Shown here piece after piece: positions 25,370 through 32,990 of a stretch of 64,000 nt of DNA. Numbering within the stretch: the stretch's first letter is position 1; each line of letters opens with the position of its first letter. The position numbers were made by a program, and so were the translations under genes. The DNA is from Rhodovastum sp963714255 (GTDB lineage Bacteria > Pseudomonadota > Alphaproteobacteria > Acetobacterales > Acetobacteraceae): contig CAVQNU010000006.1 in NCBI GenBank assembly GCA_963714255.1, forward strand, positions 290,589 to 354,588. Direction: 5' to 3'. A model generated the notes under the pieces. That model did not search any database. It was given only the letters and a program-made list of their open reading frames with translations, and had not been told where the DNA came from.

Positions 25370-25469
25370 GCTGCCCGCTCGCGTGACGTTCGACCAGGCG
25401 ATCGCGCAGCAAGCCAGGCGATCGCGCGCGAAGCCGCCCCGGGCTTTGCCCGGGGCATACGGCGCAGAC

Positions 25470-25550
25470 CTATTTCAGGCCCGCGCAGGCGTAGGAGTTG
25501 ATCTCCGCGCCCAGGGCGATCTCAACGATTTTGGGGGTTTGCCAGGACAT
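25470..25550 (-). CDS. pqqA: PQQ precursor peptide PqqA
   Basis: 26-residue peptide. The cross-linked pair is the Glu and Tyr of AEINSY, matching the ExxxY rule; the N-terminus MSWQTPKIVEI is typical. GGAGGAAAAA sits directly before ATG 25550, an ideal Shine-Dalgarno; an ATG six codons upstream overlaps this site and is less likely. The peptide is the scaffold for the whole cofactor. No pqqF/pqqG protease gene is in the window, so processing must be supplied elsewhere. Confidence 0.95.
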   Translation of the reverse strand: MSWQTPKIVEIALGAEINSYACAGLK

Positions 25551-25734
25551 TTTTTCCTCCGTCATGTTCGTATTTATTGGCGGGCGACGATACCAGCGGC
25601 GCTTGCGAAAGGTCAACAACCGGACCCTCCCTGCGCAGGGGAATCGCCTGCATACCGTCCGGCGGCTCCTTGCCACCTGGTCACGGGTCGCGCGGTTGCG
25701 CGGCAGGCGTGTTGCAGACTGGCTTCGATGTTTG

Positions 25735-25750
25735 TTGGCACGATTATTGC
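25735..25750 (+). promoter_or_regulatory. Sigma-54-type (-24/-12) promoter
   Basis: TTGGCACGATTATTGC matches the RpoN consensus YTGGCACG-N4-TTGC at every defined position up to the last W. GG and GC are separated by the required 10 bases. It points right, about 60 bases ahead of the small Cys-protein gene at 25813, and lies in the region shared with divergent pqqA. It would need an enhancer-binding activator, none of which is visible nearby. Confidence 0.7.
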
Positions 25751-25812
25751 GGCACATATTTTTGCCTACTCTTTATGTGTGATATGGCCGATCCGATAAG
25801 GTGGAAACTGAC

Positions 25813-26025
25813 ATGAGCCTGGTCGAGTTGATTGTCGTGGTGTGTTCCCTGCTGGGCTCGGAGACGTGTTCAGAAAAGCATTTCCTGATCGAAGCGCATG
25901 GCTCCCTGGCCACCTGCATGATGCAGGCGCAGCCCTATCTCGCGCAGTGGGTGGGCGAGCATCCGAATGACCGGATCGCCAGATGGCGCTGCGCCTGGCC
26001 GGAGCAGGAAGGCAAGAGCCTCTGA
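25813..26025 (+). CDS. Small Cys-containing hypothetical protein
   Basis: 70 aa from the internal ATG 25813 (an ATG four codons upstream at 25801 has a weaker context). Sequence begins MSLVELIVVVCSLLGSETCS, a short hydrophobic N-terminus, and continues with ATCMMQAQPYLAQW and a WRCAWP ending. The four Cys and the W-R-C motif recall small uncharacterised alphaproteobacterial proteins; I know no function. It lies directly behind a sigma-54-type promoter and between the pqq operon and the xox genes. Confidence 0.6.
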   Translation: MSLVELIVVVCSLLGSETCSEKHFLIEAHGSLATCMMQAQPYLAQWVGEHPNDRIARWRCAWPEQEGKSL

Positions 26026-26352
26026 CCCCGCCCGCCGCGTCATCGCACGCCCACTGACCGCCCAGCCCCGCTGAGCGCCATGGCATCGTGCAGATGACGG
26101 AAACTTGTATGTCGCGCTGAAGCTCCGCAATGCGCGCGAGACGGTGGACAAGCATACGCTCCCGCGACAGGATGCTTGCAGCGCTCGTGAACAGGTTTTC
26201 TTCCCCTCCCGGTGCGATCTTCAGACGCGCTGCCGGATTAATGCGCAGTTTCGTCCGATTGACCCGACCCCCTGCCACCTGCGCGGCTGACAACGCACGG
26301 CCGACGCAGGCCGGCGGTATGTGTCCGACTGCAGGACGATCGGGGAGGTTCA
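26026..26352. other. Intergenic before cytochrome c gene
   Basis: A 327-base stretch. On the minus strand one frame reads coherently (NPAARLKIAPGGEENLFTSA, then MLVHRLARIAELQRDIQVS), but it has no clear start with a Shine-Dalgarno and I recognise no family. It may be a small gene or chance. The promoter for the cytochrome gene would lie at its right end, where GGGGAGGTTCA precedes the ATG. Confidence 0.3.
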
Positions 26353-26769
26353 ATGACGCGTTGGGTTCTCATCATTTTGTCGCTCGCAGGCCCCGCTTCG
26401 GGCCCCGCCGCGGCGCAGGATGCGGCGGCGGGCGAAAAGACATTCGTTGTCTGCCGCGCCTGCCATCAGATCGGCCAGAATGCGCAGATCGCCTTCGGGC
26501 CGGTGCTGAACGGCGTGGTCGGCCGCAAGGCCGGAAGCTATCCCGGATACGACTACTCGGATGCCAATAAAACCTCCGGCATTACTTGGGATGAGCCGAC
26601 GCTGCAAAAATACCTCGCCAGCCCGCAGGCCGTCGTGAAAGGCACCAGGATGACCTTCATCGGCATCAAGGATCCCGCGAAGGTCAGGGATGTCATCGCC
26701 TTCCTCAAGCAGTTCCAGGCGGACGGCTCGACAGTCCAGGTCGAGGCCGATACCTCCACGCTCCGGTAG
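26353..26769 (+). CDS. Class I c-type cytochrome (c2/c550-like), periplasmic
   Basis: 138 aa. Signal peptide MTRWVLIILSLAGPASG...AAAQ, then the haem-binding CRACH near residue 35 and a probable axial Met in GTRMTFIG near residue 97. Length and the FGPVLNGVVGRKAGSYPGYDYS segment match soluble mitochondrial-like cytochrome c2. It likely carries electrons from XoxG-type cytochrome to a terminal oxidase. The RBS is GGGGAGGTTCA. It is on the same strand as xoxF, two genes upstream. Confidence 0.92.
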   Translation: MTRWVLIILSLAGPASGPAAAQDAAAGEKTFVVCRACHQIGQNAQIAFGPVLNGVVGRKAGSYPGYDYSDANKTSGITWDEPTLQKYLASPQAVVKGTRMTFIGIKDPAKVRDVIAFLKQFQADGSTVQVEADTSTLR

Positions 26770-26893
26770 CCCGTGCGTGCTCACAAAAGCGTCAGGTCAG
26801 AGGAATTGCCCTGCGCCTGCCAGGACGGAAAATGCGCCGGACGCGCGGAAAGGCCGAGGCGAACCAGCCCGGTTGCCGGCGGAAAGGATCGTC

Positions 26894-27274
26894 ATGACAC
26901 GACGTGCTCACCTCCTCGTCATGAGCCTCATGCTGGCCGGCGTCGCTGCCCATGCGCAAGGGCCGACGGCAGGGCGAGCTCAGCAGAACACCGCCGGCGG
27001 GGTGAACGACTATCCGACGGCCGCGCGTGCGGAATACGTATTCGCCTGCATGAACACCAACGGCCGCACCCAGGACGCGCTGCGGCGATGCGCCTGCGCG
27101 ATCGACGTGATCGCATCGGCGGTCCCCTACGGCGAATACGAGAAGGCGGAGACCATTCTGCGCATGCGCAGTGCCGGCGGCTACCTGGCACAGGAGTTCC
27201 GCATCCCGGTCAGCAGCACCATCCTCAGACAGCTTGAGGAGGCTCAGGCGGAGGCGGATTTCACCTGCTTCTGA
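26894..27274 (+). CDS. Exported Cys-rich protein of the xox region, function unknown
   Basis: 126 aa from ATG 26894, with GGAAAGGATCGTC upstream. The signal peptide is MTRRAHLLVMSLMLAGVAAHAQG, cleaved after AHA. The mature domain has YVFACMNTNGRTQDALRRCACAI (residues about 52-74) and ends ADFTCF: four Cys, probably two disulfides, with a conserved-looking VPYGEYEKAETILRMR between. I have an impression, not verified here, that similar proteins lie near PQQ alcohol dehydrogenase genes in other bacteria. The position between cytochrome c and xoxF supports a periplasmic role in methanol or lanthanide metabolism, but no function can be named. Confidence 0.65.
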   Translation: MTRRAHLLVMSLMLAGVAAHAQGPTAGRAQQNTAGGVNDYPTAARAEYVFACMNTNGRTQDALRRCACAIDVIASAVPYGEYEKAETILRMRSAGGYLAQEFRIPVSSTILRQLEEAQAEADFTCF

Positions 27275-27864
27275 ACTGCTGCCGCCCTGGCGGTGTTTGC
27301 CGGCGGATCGCTTTGAGCGGCCGTGGCGGGCGCAGGTGAACCGCGTGCGAACGATGCCGGCATGGCGTCGTGCCCGCCAGCCGCACAATGCGAGGATGAC
27401 GTACGGACCGCGCCGGAATGGTCGCCGGCCAGCCGCCGTCCGCCCCGTAAACAGGGGAGGTTGATCAATTTGTTGTCAGTGTAAATATTGCGCTCTTCAT
27501 ACTATTTATGGCGGTGCAGCATTCGCGTTGCTGCAAGGGGCGTGACGTTCTTTTACAGAGAACCATTGCCGGTCAGCGAGATGTCAGATGCTCGTCTCGA
27601 TAAACCAGTTGCGCGAACGGCGCCGCCATCATAGGCTTTCGCAACATCCGGCTTCTCGGCAACCTGTGATTGGGAGGACAGGTATGACCTTGAAGACAGC
27701 GCGCCAGCGGATTTAACGACGAGGGCGGTTTCGCTCCGACCCTTTGGGCTGGTGCTGTCGTCAGGCTGCCGGACGCTTCTTCCCGATCGGGTTACTGGCT
27801 GGCTTGACGAACAAAAACCATTCCTGGCCAGCCCATTCGCCAATTGACGAAGGGAGAGTAGCAA
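27275..27864 (+). other. xoxF upstream region with a 10-codon leader ORF and hairpin
   Basis: 590 bases without a recognised gene. An AT-rich stretch at 27470-27515 (TTGTTGTCAGTGTAAATATT, CATACTATTTATG) is a likely promoter. At 27684-27716 a 10-codon ORF, MTLKTARQRI, has a strong GGGAGGA Shine-Dalgarno six bases ahead. GGCTGGC (27797-27803) can pair with GCCAGCC (27827-27833) just before xoxF. A long 5' leader with a translated mini-ORF and a hairpin suggests post-transcriptional control, unproven. Confidence 0.4.
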
Positions 27865-29766
27865 ATGAAAAGAATGTCTCATAAGGGACTTTGGGCGATC
27901 AACGCTGTTCTGTCATCGGCTTTGATAGCGCCTTGCGCCATGGCGCAAGGCCATCCGTCACCGCCCGGCGGCGCTCTGCACGCGTTCTTCGACCTGTTCG
28001 CGGCGCCGGAACCCGAGCAAGGCGGAAGCACGCACGGCAACGCCGCCCCTGGCAGCGGCAAGGACTGGACCACGCCGGCGGGAAGCCTGAATGGCCAGCG
28101 CTATTCCACCCTCAGCCAAATCACCAGTCAGAACGTCGATCATCTTCAAGTCGCCTGGACGTTCTCGACCGGCGTTCTGCGTGGCCATGAAGGCGCCCCG
28201 CTCGTCATCGGCGACGTGATGTATGTGCATGCGCCATTTCCCAACACGGTTTTTGCCCTCGACCTGAATAACGACGGCAAGATTCTGTGGAAGTATGAAC
28301 CAAAGCAGGACCCCAACGTTATCCCCGTCATGTGCTGCAACACCGTCAATCGCGGGCTGGCCTTTGGCGACGGCAAGATTTTCCTGCACCAGGCCGATAC
28401 CACGCTCGTGGCGCTGGACGCCAAGACCGGCAAGCCGGTGTGGTCGGTCAAGACCGACGATCCCAGCAAGGGGGCGACAGGCACCGATGCCCCGTTGGTC
28501 GTCAAGGATAAGGTCTATGTCGGCGTGTCCGGCGGCGAGTTCGGCGTGCATGCCTGGTTCGCGGCGTTCTCGACAGCCGATGGCAAGGAAATCTGGCGCG
28601 CCTATTCGGTCGGCCCCAACTCCGAAATGAAGGTCGATCCCGAAAACACCATGGCGCTCGGCAAGCCGATCGGGGCGGATTCGAGCCTCAAGACCTGGCA
28701 GGGCGACCAGTGGAAGATCGGCGGCGGCGCGACCTGGGGCTGGAAGTCCTATGATCCGCGGACGAACCTGATCTTCTACGGCTCCGGCAATCCGTCCACC
28801 TGGAACCCCAAGCAGCGGCCTGGCGACAACAAGTGGTCGATGACCATCTTCGCCCGCGATGCCGACACCGGCATGGCGAAATGGGTCTATCAGATGACCC
28901 CGCATGACGAGTGGGACTATGACGGCGTCAACGAAATGGTGCTGATCGACCAGGAGATCGACGGCAAGATGCGGCATATTCTGGTGCATCCCGACCGCAA
29001 CGGCTTCGCCTACACGCTCGACCGCGACACCGGCGAACTGCTTGTTGCCGCCAAATTCGATCCCGCGGTGAACTGGGCATCCAAGGTCGACATGGACCCG
29101 AAAAGCCCGACCTATGGCCGCCCGCTGGTTGTGCCGCAGTATTCCACCGAACACAACGGCGAAGACGTCAACAGCAAGAACATCTGCCCGGCCGCGCTTG
29201 GGTCGAAGGATCAGCAGCCGTCGGCCTTCTCGCCGCGGACCGGACTTCTCTACGTACCAACCAACCATGTCTGTATGGATTATGAGCCGTTCCGCGTGTC
29301 CTACACCGCGGGGCAGCCTTATGTCGGCGCGACTCTTTCCATGTTCCCGCCCCAGGGCGAGACGAACATGGGCAATTTCATCGCCTGGGATGCCCGCACC
29401 GGCAAGATCGTCTGGTCATTGCCGGAGCAATTCTCCGTATGGTCGGGCGCCCTCGCGACCGCCGGTGACGTGGTGTTCTATGGCACGCTGGAGGGCTATC
29501 TGAAGGCGGTCGATGCGGTCACGGGCAAGGAGCTTTACCGGTTCAAGACCCCGTCTGGCATCATCGGCAACGTCATGACCTACGAGCATGGTGGCCGGCA
29601 ATACGTTGCGGTGCTGTCGGGGGTCGGTGGCTGGGCGGGCATCGGTCTCGCTGCCGGCCTGACCGACCCGCATGCGGGTCTTGGCGCGGTCGGCGGTTAT
29701 GCGGCCCTCAACGACTACACGTCTCTCGGCGGGACGCTGACGGTCTTTGCGCTGCCGAAGAACTGA
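27865..29766 (+). CDS. xoxF: Lanthanide-dependent PQQ methanol dehydrogenase XoxF
   Basis: 633-aa periplasmic eight-bladed propeller quinoprotein oxidising methanol, and possibly other short alcohols. Signal peptide ends ALIAPCAMAQG. The vicinal Cys-Cys of the PQQ site is in PVMCCNTVNRG. HDEWDYDGVNE holds the catalytic Asp351 and, two residues on, Asp353: the extra Asp diagnostic of XoxF, which binds a lanthanide (calcium-type MxaF has Ala there). Trp-rich docking repeats are present (GSGNPSTWNPKQ, TWGWKSYDPRTN). The N-terminus after the signal has an unusual insert of about 35 residues rich in Pro/Gly/His (HPSPPGGALHAFFDLFAAPE) before the propeller. RBS AAGGGAGAG. It is followed by xoxG and xoxJ. 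The XoxF clade is not determined. Confidence 0.96.
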   Translation: MKRMSHKGLWAINAVLSSALIAPCAMAQGHPSPPGGALHAFFDLFAAPEPEQGGSTHGNAAPGSGKDWTTPAGSLNGQRYSTLSQITSQNVDHLQVAWTFSTGVLRGHEGAPLVIGDVMYVHAPFPNTVFALDLNNDGKILWKYEPKQDPNVIPVMCCNTVNRGLAFGDGKIFLHQADTTLVALDAKTGKPVWSVKTDDPSKGATGTDAPLVVKDKVYVGVSGGEFGVHAWFAAFSTADGKEIWRAYSVGPNSEMKVDPENTMALGKPIGADSSLKTWQGDQWKIGGGATWGWKSYDPRTNLIFYGSGNPSTWNPKQRPGDNKWSMTIFARDADTGMAKWVYQMTPHDEWDYDGVNEMVLIDQEIDGKMRHILVHPDRNGFAYTLDRDTGELLVAAKFDPAVNWASKVDMDPKSPTYGRPLVVPQYSTEHNGEDVNSKNICPAALGSKDQQPSAFSPRTGLLYVPTNHVCMDYEPFRVSYTAGQPYVGATLSMFPPQGETNMGNFIAWDARTGKIVWSLPEQFSVWSGALATAGDVVFYGTLEGYLKAVDAVTGKELYRFKTPSGIIGNVMTYEHGGRQYVAVLSGVGGWAGIGLAAGLTDPHAGLGAVGGYAALNDYTSLGGTLTVFALPKN

Positions 29767-29857
29767 GGCGCGCCGGGACCGTCTGTTCGTCGGAGCGGCG
29801 CCGCGGCGACAAACCCGGCGCCGGACTTCTTTCAGACCGCGACCGAGGACAACTGGC

Positions 29858-30376
29858 GTGGCCCCTTTATTTCGTGTCTTCACGGCGATCTGTGCGACAC
29901 CATTCCTGCTGGCCGGCATCGCCCGCGCCGACGGCTCCGGCGACCCGACGGCGGTGAGTTCGGAAGACGGCAAATACGCCGACAAAGACGGCAACCCAAC
30001 CTACAAGGTCGACAAGGACGGAAAAGTCGATTTCTACAGCTACGTCGGCTTCGTCCGCTATTCGGCGAACTGCCTGCGCTGCCACGGCCCTGACGGGCTG
30101 GGCTCGTCCTACGGGCCGGCGCTGGTCAACTCCCTCAAGACCCTCAGCTACGTCGACGTGCTCCAAACCGTGGCCGGCGGCAAAAAAGACGTGTCCGCTT
30201 CACAGGATCTGGTGATGCCGGCGCTCGGCGACAACAAGAACGTCATGTGCTACCTTGACGCGATCTACGTCTATCTGCGCGCTCGATCCAACGGCGCCAT
30301 CGGGCGCGGTCGTCCTGCCGACCACGAGCCGAAACCGGTTGCGTTCAGCGTCGCGGAAGACGACTGCATGCAGTGA
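29858..30376 (+). CDS. xoxG: c-type cytochrome, XoxG-like electron acceptor
   Basis: 172 aa from GTG 29858, with GACCGAGGACAACT upstream. Signal peptide APLFRVFTAICATPFLLAGI ending ARA. A single haem motif CLRCH lies near residue 71, and YGPALVNSLKTLSYVDVLQ follows, with a likely axial Met in DLVMPALGDNKNVMCYLD. Layout matches the cytochrome cL partner of XoxF, which accepts two successive electrons per methanol. It lies 91 bases after xoxF. The assignment is by context plus cytochrome features. Confidence 0.85.
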   Translation: MAPLFRVFTAICATPFLLAGIARADGSGDPTAVSSEDGKYADKDGNPTYKVDKDGKVDFYSYVGFVRYSANCLRCHGPDGLGSSYGPALVNSLKTLSYVDVLQTVAGGKKDVSASQDLVMPALGDNKNVMCYLDAIYVYLRARSNGAIGRGRPADHEPKPVAFSVAEDDCMQ

Positions 30377-30416
30377 TGGAAACGCGGTTGCAGGAGAGGC
30401 GCGGGAGCCCGCAGCA

Positions 30417-31280
30417 ATGAGCGACACGCTGTCGCGGCATCGTCCGGACCGTCGGCGGGTCGCCGCAGTTGGGGTGATGCTCGGCCTGCTGGCGACGGGC
30501 GTGCGGGCCCAGGCGCCGGGGCTTGGCGCCTCGGTGGAACTGGTCGACCCGACCGTATTCCGTGTCTGTGCCGATCCGCGCAGCATGCCGTTTTCCAACG
30601 CGGCCGGTGAGGGTTTCGAAAATAGGCTGGCCGCGATGTTCGCAGCCAAGCTCGGCAAAACGGTTGCGTACACCTATTTCCCGCGCGTTACCGGCTTCGT
30701 GCGGGCGACGCTGAACGCGCTCAAATGCAACGTCATCATGGGCGATGCCCAGGGCGACGATCTGGTGCAAACCACCAACCCGTACTATCACGCATTCTAT
30801 GTGCTGGTGGTGCGACCCGGCACCGGTCTTGACGGCGTCGAGACGCTCGCCGATCCGCGGCTGAAGGGAAAGCATATCGGCCTGATCGCCGGCACCCCCC
30901 CGGCGACGATCCTTGCGCGAAACGGGCTGATCGGCGACGCAAGGTCGTTTCCGCTGATGGTGGACACGCGCTATGACGCGCCGCCGAAGGCGGTCATCGA
31001 CGAGATCGCCGCCGGCAGCATCGATGCCGGTGTGCTGTGGGGGCCGATCGCCGGCTACTACGCCAAGCATTCCCCGGTCCCGCTCACCGTCGTCCCGCTG
31101 CTGCACGAACAGGCCGCGAGGATGGATTTCCGCATCTCGATGGGCGTGCGGCACAGCGATCAGGAATGGAAGCGCACGCTCAACCGGCTGATCGCCGAGA
31201 ACCAACCCGCCATCAACAAACTCCTCATCGACTACGGCGTTCCCATCGTCGATGAGCAGGGCGTGCCGATCTCGCCGTGA
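30417..31280 (+). CDS. xoxJ: Periplasmic XoxJ/MxaJ-like binding protein
   Basis: 287 aa from ATG 30417. Signal sequence RRVAAVGVMLGLLATGVRAQ. The mature domain is a type II periplasmic-binding fold: FRVCADPRSMPFSNAAGEGF, KLGKTVAYTYFPRVTGFVRA, GDAQGDDLVQTTNPYYHAFY, and KAVIDEIAAGSIDAGVLWGP. XoxJ is thought to help mature or activate XoxF rather than transport a solute. It follows xoxG by 40 bases with GCAGGAGAGGC ahead, so xoxFGJ is a single operon. Confidence 0.88.
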   Translation: MSDTLSRHRPDRRRVAAVGVMLGLLATGVRAQAPGLGASVELVDPTVFRVCADPRSMPFSNAAGEGFENRLAAMFAAKLGKTVAYTYFPRVTGFVRATLNALKCNVIMGDAQGDDLVQTTNPYYHAFYVLVVRPGTGLDGVETLADPRLKGKHIGLIAGTPPATILARNGLIGDARSFPLMVDTRYDAPPKAVIDEIAAGSIDAGVLWGPIAGYYAKHSPVPLTVVPLLHEQAARMDFRISMGVRHSDQEWKRTLNRLIAENQPAINKLLIDYGVPIVDEQGVPISP

Positions 31281-31359
31281 TCCTGCGTCGGGCCCGATCC
31301 GGGGCGGAGCGAATCGTGCAGCCGCGTCGGGAGCGGGTCGACGGTGCTGGCGTCTGGGG

Positions 31360-31980
31360 TTAATCCATTTGCTGCTGGATGGCTTTTGCCAGACCGTACA
31401 GGCGCTGTTCGATCGTCGTCGCCACGTCGCAGGCAAAGCGCAGGGACCGGCGCCGTGACTCGAAGACATCGGAATCCCATGCCAGCCGCCGGGTCAGATC
31501 CGCCAGCTTCGCCGCATCTTGCGGGGTGGCTGCCTGTGCGGCGCCAAGCTCCTGGCTATCCCGGCGCAGGTTTTCCGCAAGCTCTTTCTGGCGCTGGCCA
31601 AACCGGTCGAGCCCGTTCAGAACCCTGGTGCGCTCGCCGTTCAGCACCTCGAAGGCGCCCGCAAAGACGGCCAGTAGCGCGGGGTTCTTGTCCGTCCCCG
31701 CCGCCCGGGCGAATTCGGCGATCCGCTCGCCGGCCTGGTCCAGCGGCAGCCGTCTTTGGGTAATCAGCCCGACCAGCGATGCCACCGCCCTGTTCTCCTG
31801 CCAGTTGATGGCGGCGGGATCGACCGCGGGGCCGCTCCAGGTGGACGCAACCGATAATTCGCTGACCTTGGCTTGCTGGCAGGGCCAGTCCGGATCGGCG
31901 TTGCGCGGCGCTGCCGCGGCATTCGTGGTGACGACGGCGAGCAGAGCCAGTGTCGTCAGACCGGTCCGCATGCAAGCCAT
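31360..31980 (-). CDS. Exported helical protein of the formaldehyde operon, unknown function
   Basis: 206 aa from ATG 31980, with ACAAGGGA as RBS. Signal peptide RTGLTTLALLAVVTTNAAAA. The mature part starts PRNADPDWPCQQAKVSELSV, has one Cys there and one in SLRFACDVATTIEQ, and is mostly helical with charged heptads (GQRQKELAENLRRDSQEL). It is the last gene of the minus-strand series gfa-flhA-fghA and converges on xoxJ. I know of no function; co-location suggests a periplasmic role in C1 metabolism. Confidence 0.65.
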   Translation of the reverse strand: MACMRTGLTTLALLAVVTTNAAAAPRNADPDWPCQQAKVSELSVASTWSGPAVDPAAINWQENRAVASLVGLITQRRLPLDQAGERIAEFARAAGTDKNPALLAVFAGAFEVLNGERTRVLNGLDRFGQRQKELAENLRRDSQELGAAQAATPQDAAKLADLTRRLAWDSDVFESRRRSLRFACDVATTIEQRLYGLAKAIQQQMD

Positions 31981-32124
31981 TCCCTTGTTTGTTGCGCTGA
32001 CGCTGCCACTTCCCACGGCATACGCCGCACCTCATCGGGCTGACCACCCTCCATGCTATTCATGGTGGCGGCACACTTTTTGCCCAACCGCAGCCTCGGC
32101 AGCGACGGCCGGCAAAGAAGCGCC

Positions 32125-32985
32125 TCAACCTTGCAGTCCGACCGGGGCGGCGGCCAGCCGGTCAGCATGCCATTGCATGTGATCGGCCATGAAGGTTTGA
32201 ATGAACCAGTAGGAATGGTCATAGCCAGGCTGCCGGCGCAGAGTCAACGATTGGCCGGCTGCCGCGGCAGCCGCTTCCAGCGCGTCGGGGCGAAGTTCCC
32301 GGTCCAGGAACTGATCGCTCAGGCCCTGATCGACGAGAATGTCCCCGGGATAGGGTTTGCTGCGCATCAGCAACGTGCTGTCCCATTGGTTCCAGCGCTG
32401 ACGGTCGGGGCCGAGGTAATGGCTGAAAGCCTTCTGGCCCCAGGGAACCGCCGCCGGGTTGCAAATCGGCGCAAACGCCGACAGCGAGTGATACCGATCG
32501 GGATTCCTGAGGGCCACGACCAGCGCCCCGTGGCCGCCCATCGAATGACCGAAGATCCCCCGCCGGTCGGCACGGGCGGGAAAGCGTTGCTCAACCAGGT
32601 CCGGCAATTCCCGCGCGACGTAGCTGTACATCCGGTAGTTCCGGCGCCAGGGATCGGCTTCCGCGTCGATATAGAATCCGGCGCCGCTGCCGAAATCCCA
32701 GCTGTCGTCTTCGCCCGGCAACCCAAGTCCGCGCGGGCTGGTATCCGGCGCCACCAGGAGCAGACCGAGATCGGCCGCCAGGCGCAGGGCGCCGGCCTTG
32801 ACCATGAAGGTCTCCTCGGTGCAGGTCAGCCCGGCAAGATAATAAAGCGCCGGAAGCCGCTCCGCCCTGGCCTGCGGCGGCGCATAGACGGAGAATCGCA
32901 TCTCCGCCCCGATCTCTACGGAAAGATGGGCATAAGTTCCAATTGTGCCGCCGAAGCACTGCTGTTCACTGCGGGCGGTGAGCAT
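32125..32985 (-). CDS. fghA: S-formylglutathione hydrolase
   Basis: 286-aa esterase-D type alpha/beta hydrolase releasing formate and glutathione from S-formylglutathione. The nucleophile elbow is GHSMGGHGA, the acid lies near DQGLSDQFLD, and the His is in GYDHSYWFIQTF. LAGLTCTEETFMVKAGA is a strong family stretch. It follows the formaldehyde dehydrogenase gene by five bases on the same strand, so the two are co-transcribed and act in sequence. Confidence 0.95.
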   Translation of the reverse strand: MLTARSEQQCFGGTIGTYAHLSVEIGAEMRFSVYAPPQARAERLPALYYLAGLTCTEETFMVKAGALRLAADLGLLLVAPDTSPRGLGLPGEDDSWDFGSGAGFYIDAEADPWRRNYRMYSYVARELPDLVEQRFPARADRRGIFGHSMGGHGALVVALRNPDRYHSLSAFAPICNPAAVPWGQKAFSHYLGPDRQRWNQWDSTLLMRSKPYPGDILVDQGLSDQFLDRELRPDALEAAAAAAGQSLTLRRQPGYDHSYWFIQTFMADHMQWHADRLAAAPVGLQG

Positions 32986-32990
32986 CGCGG

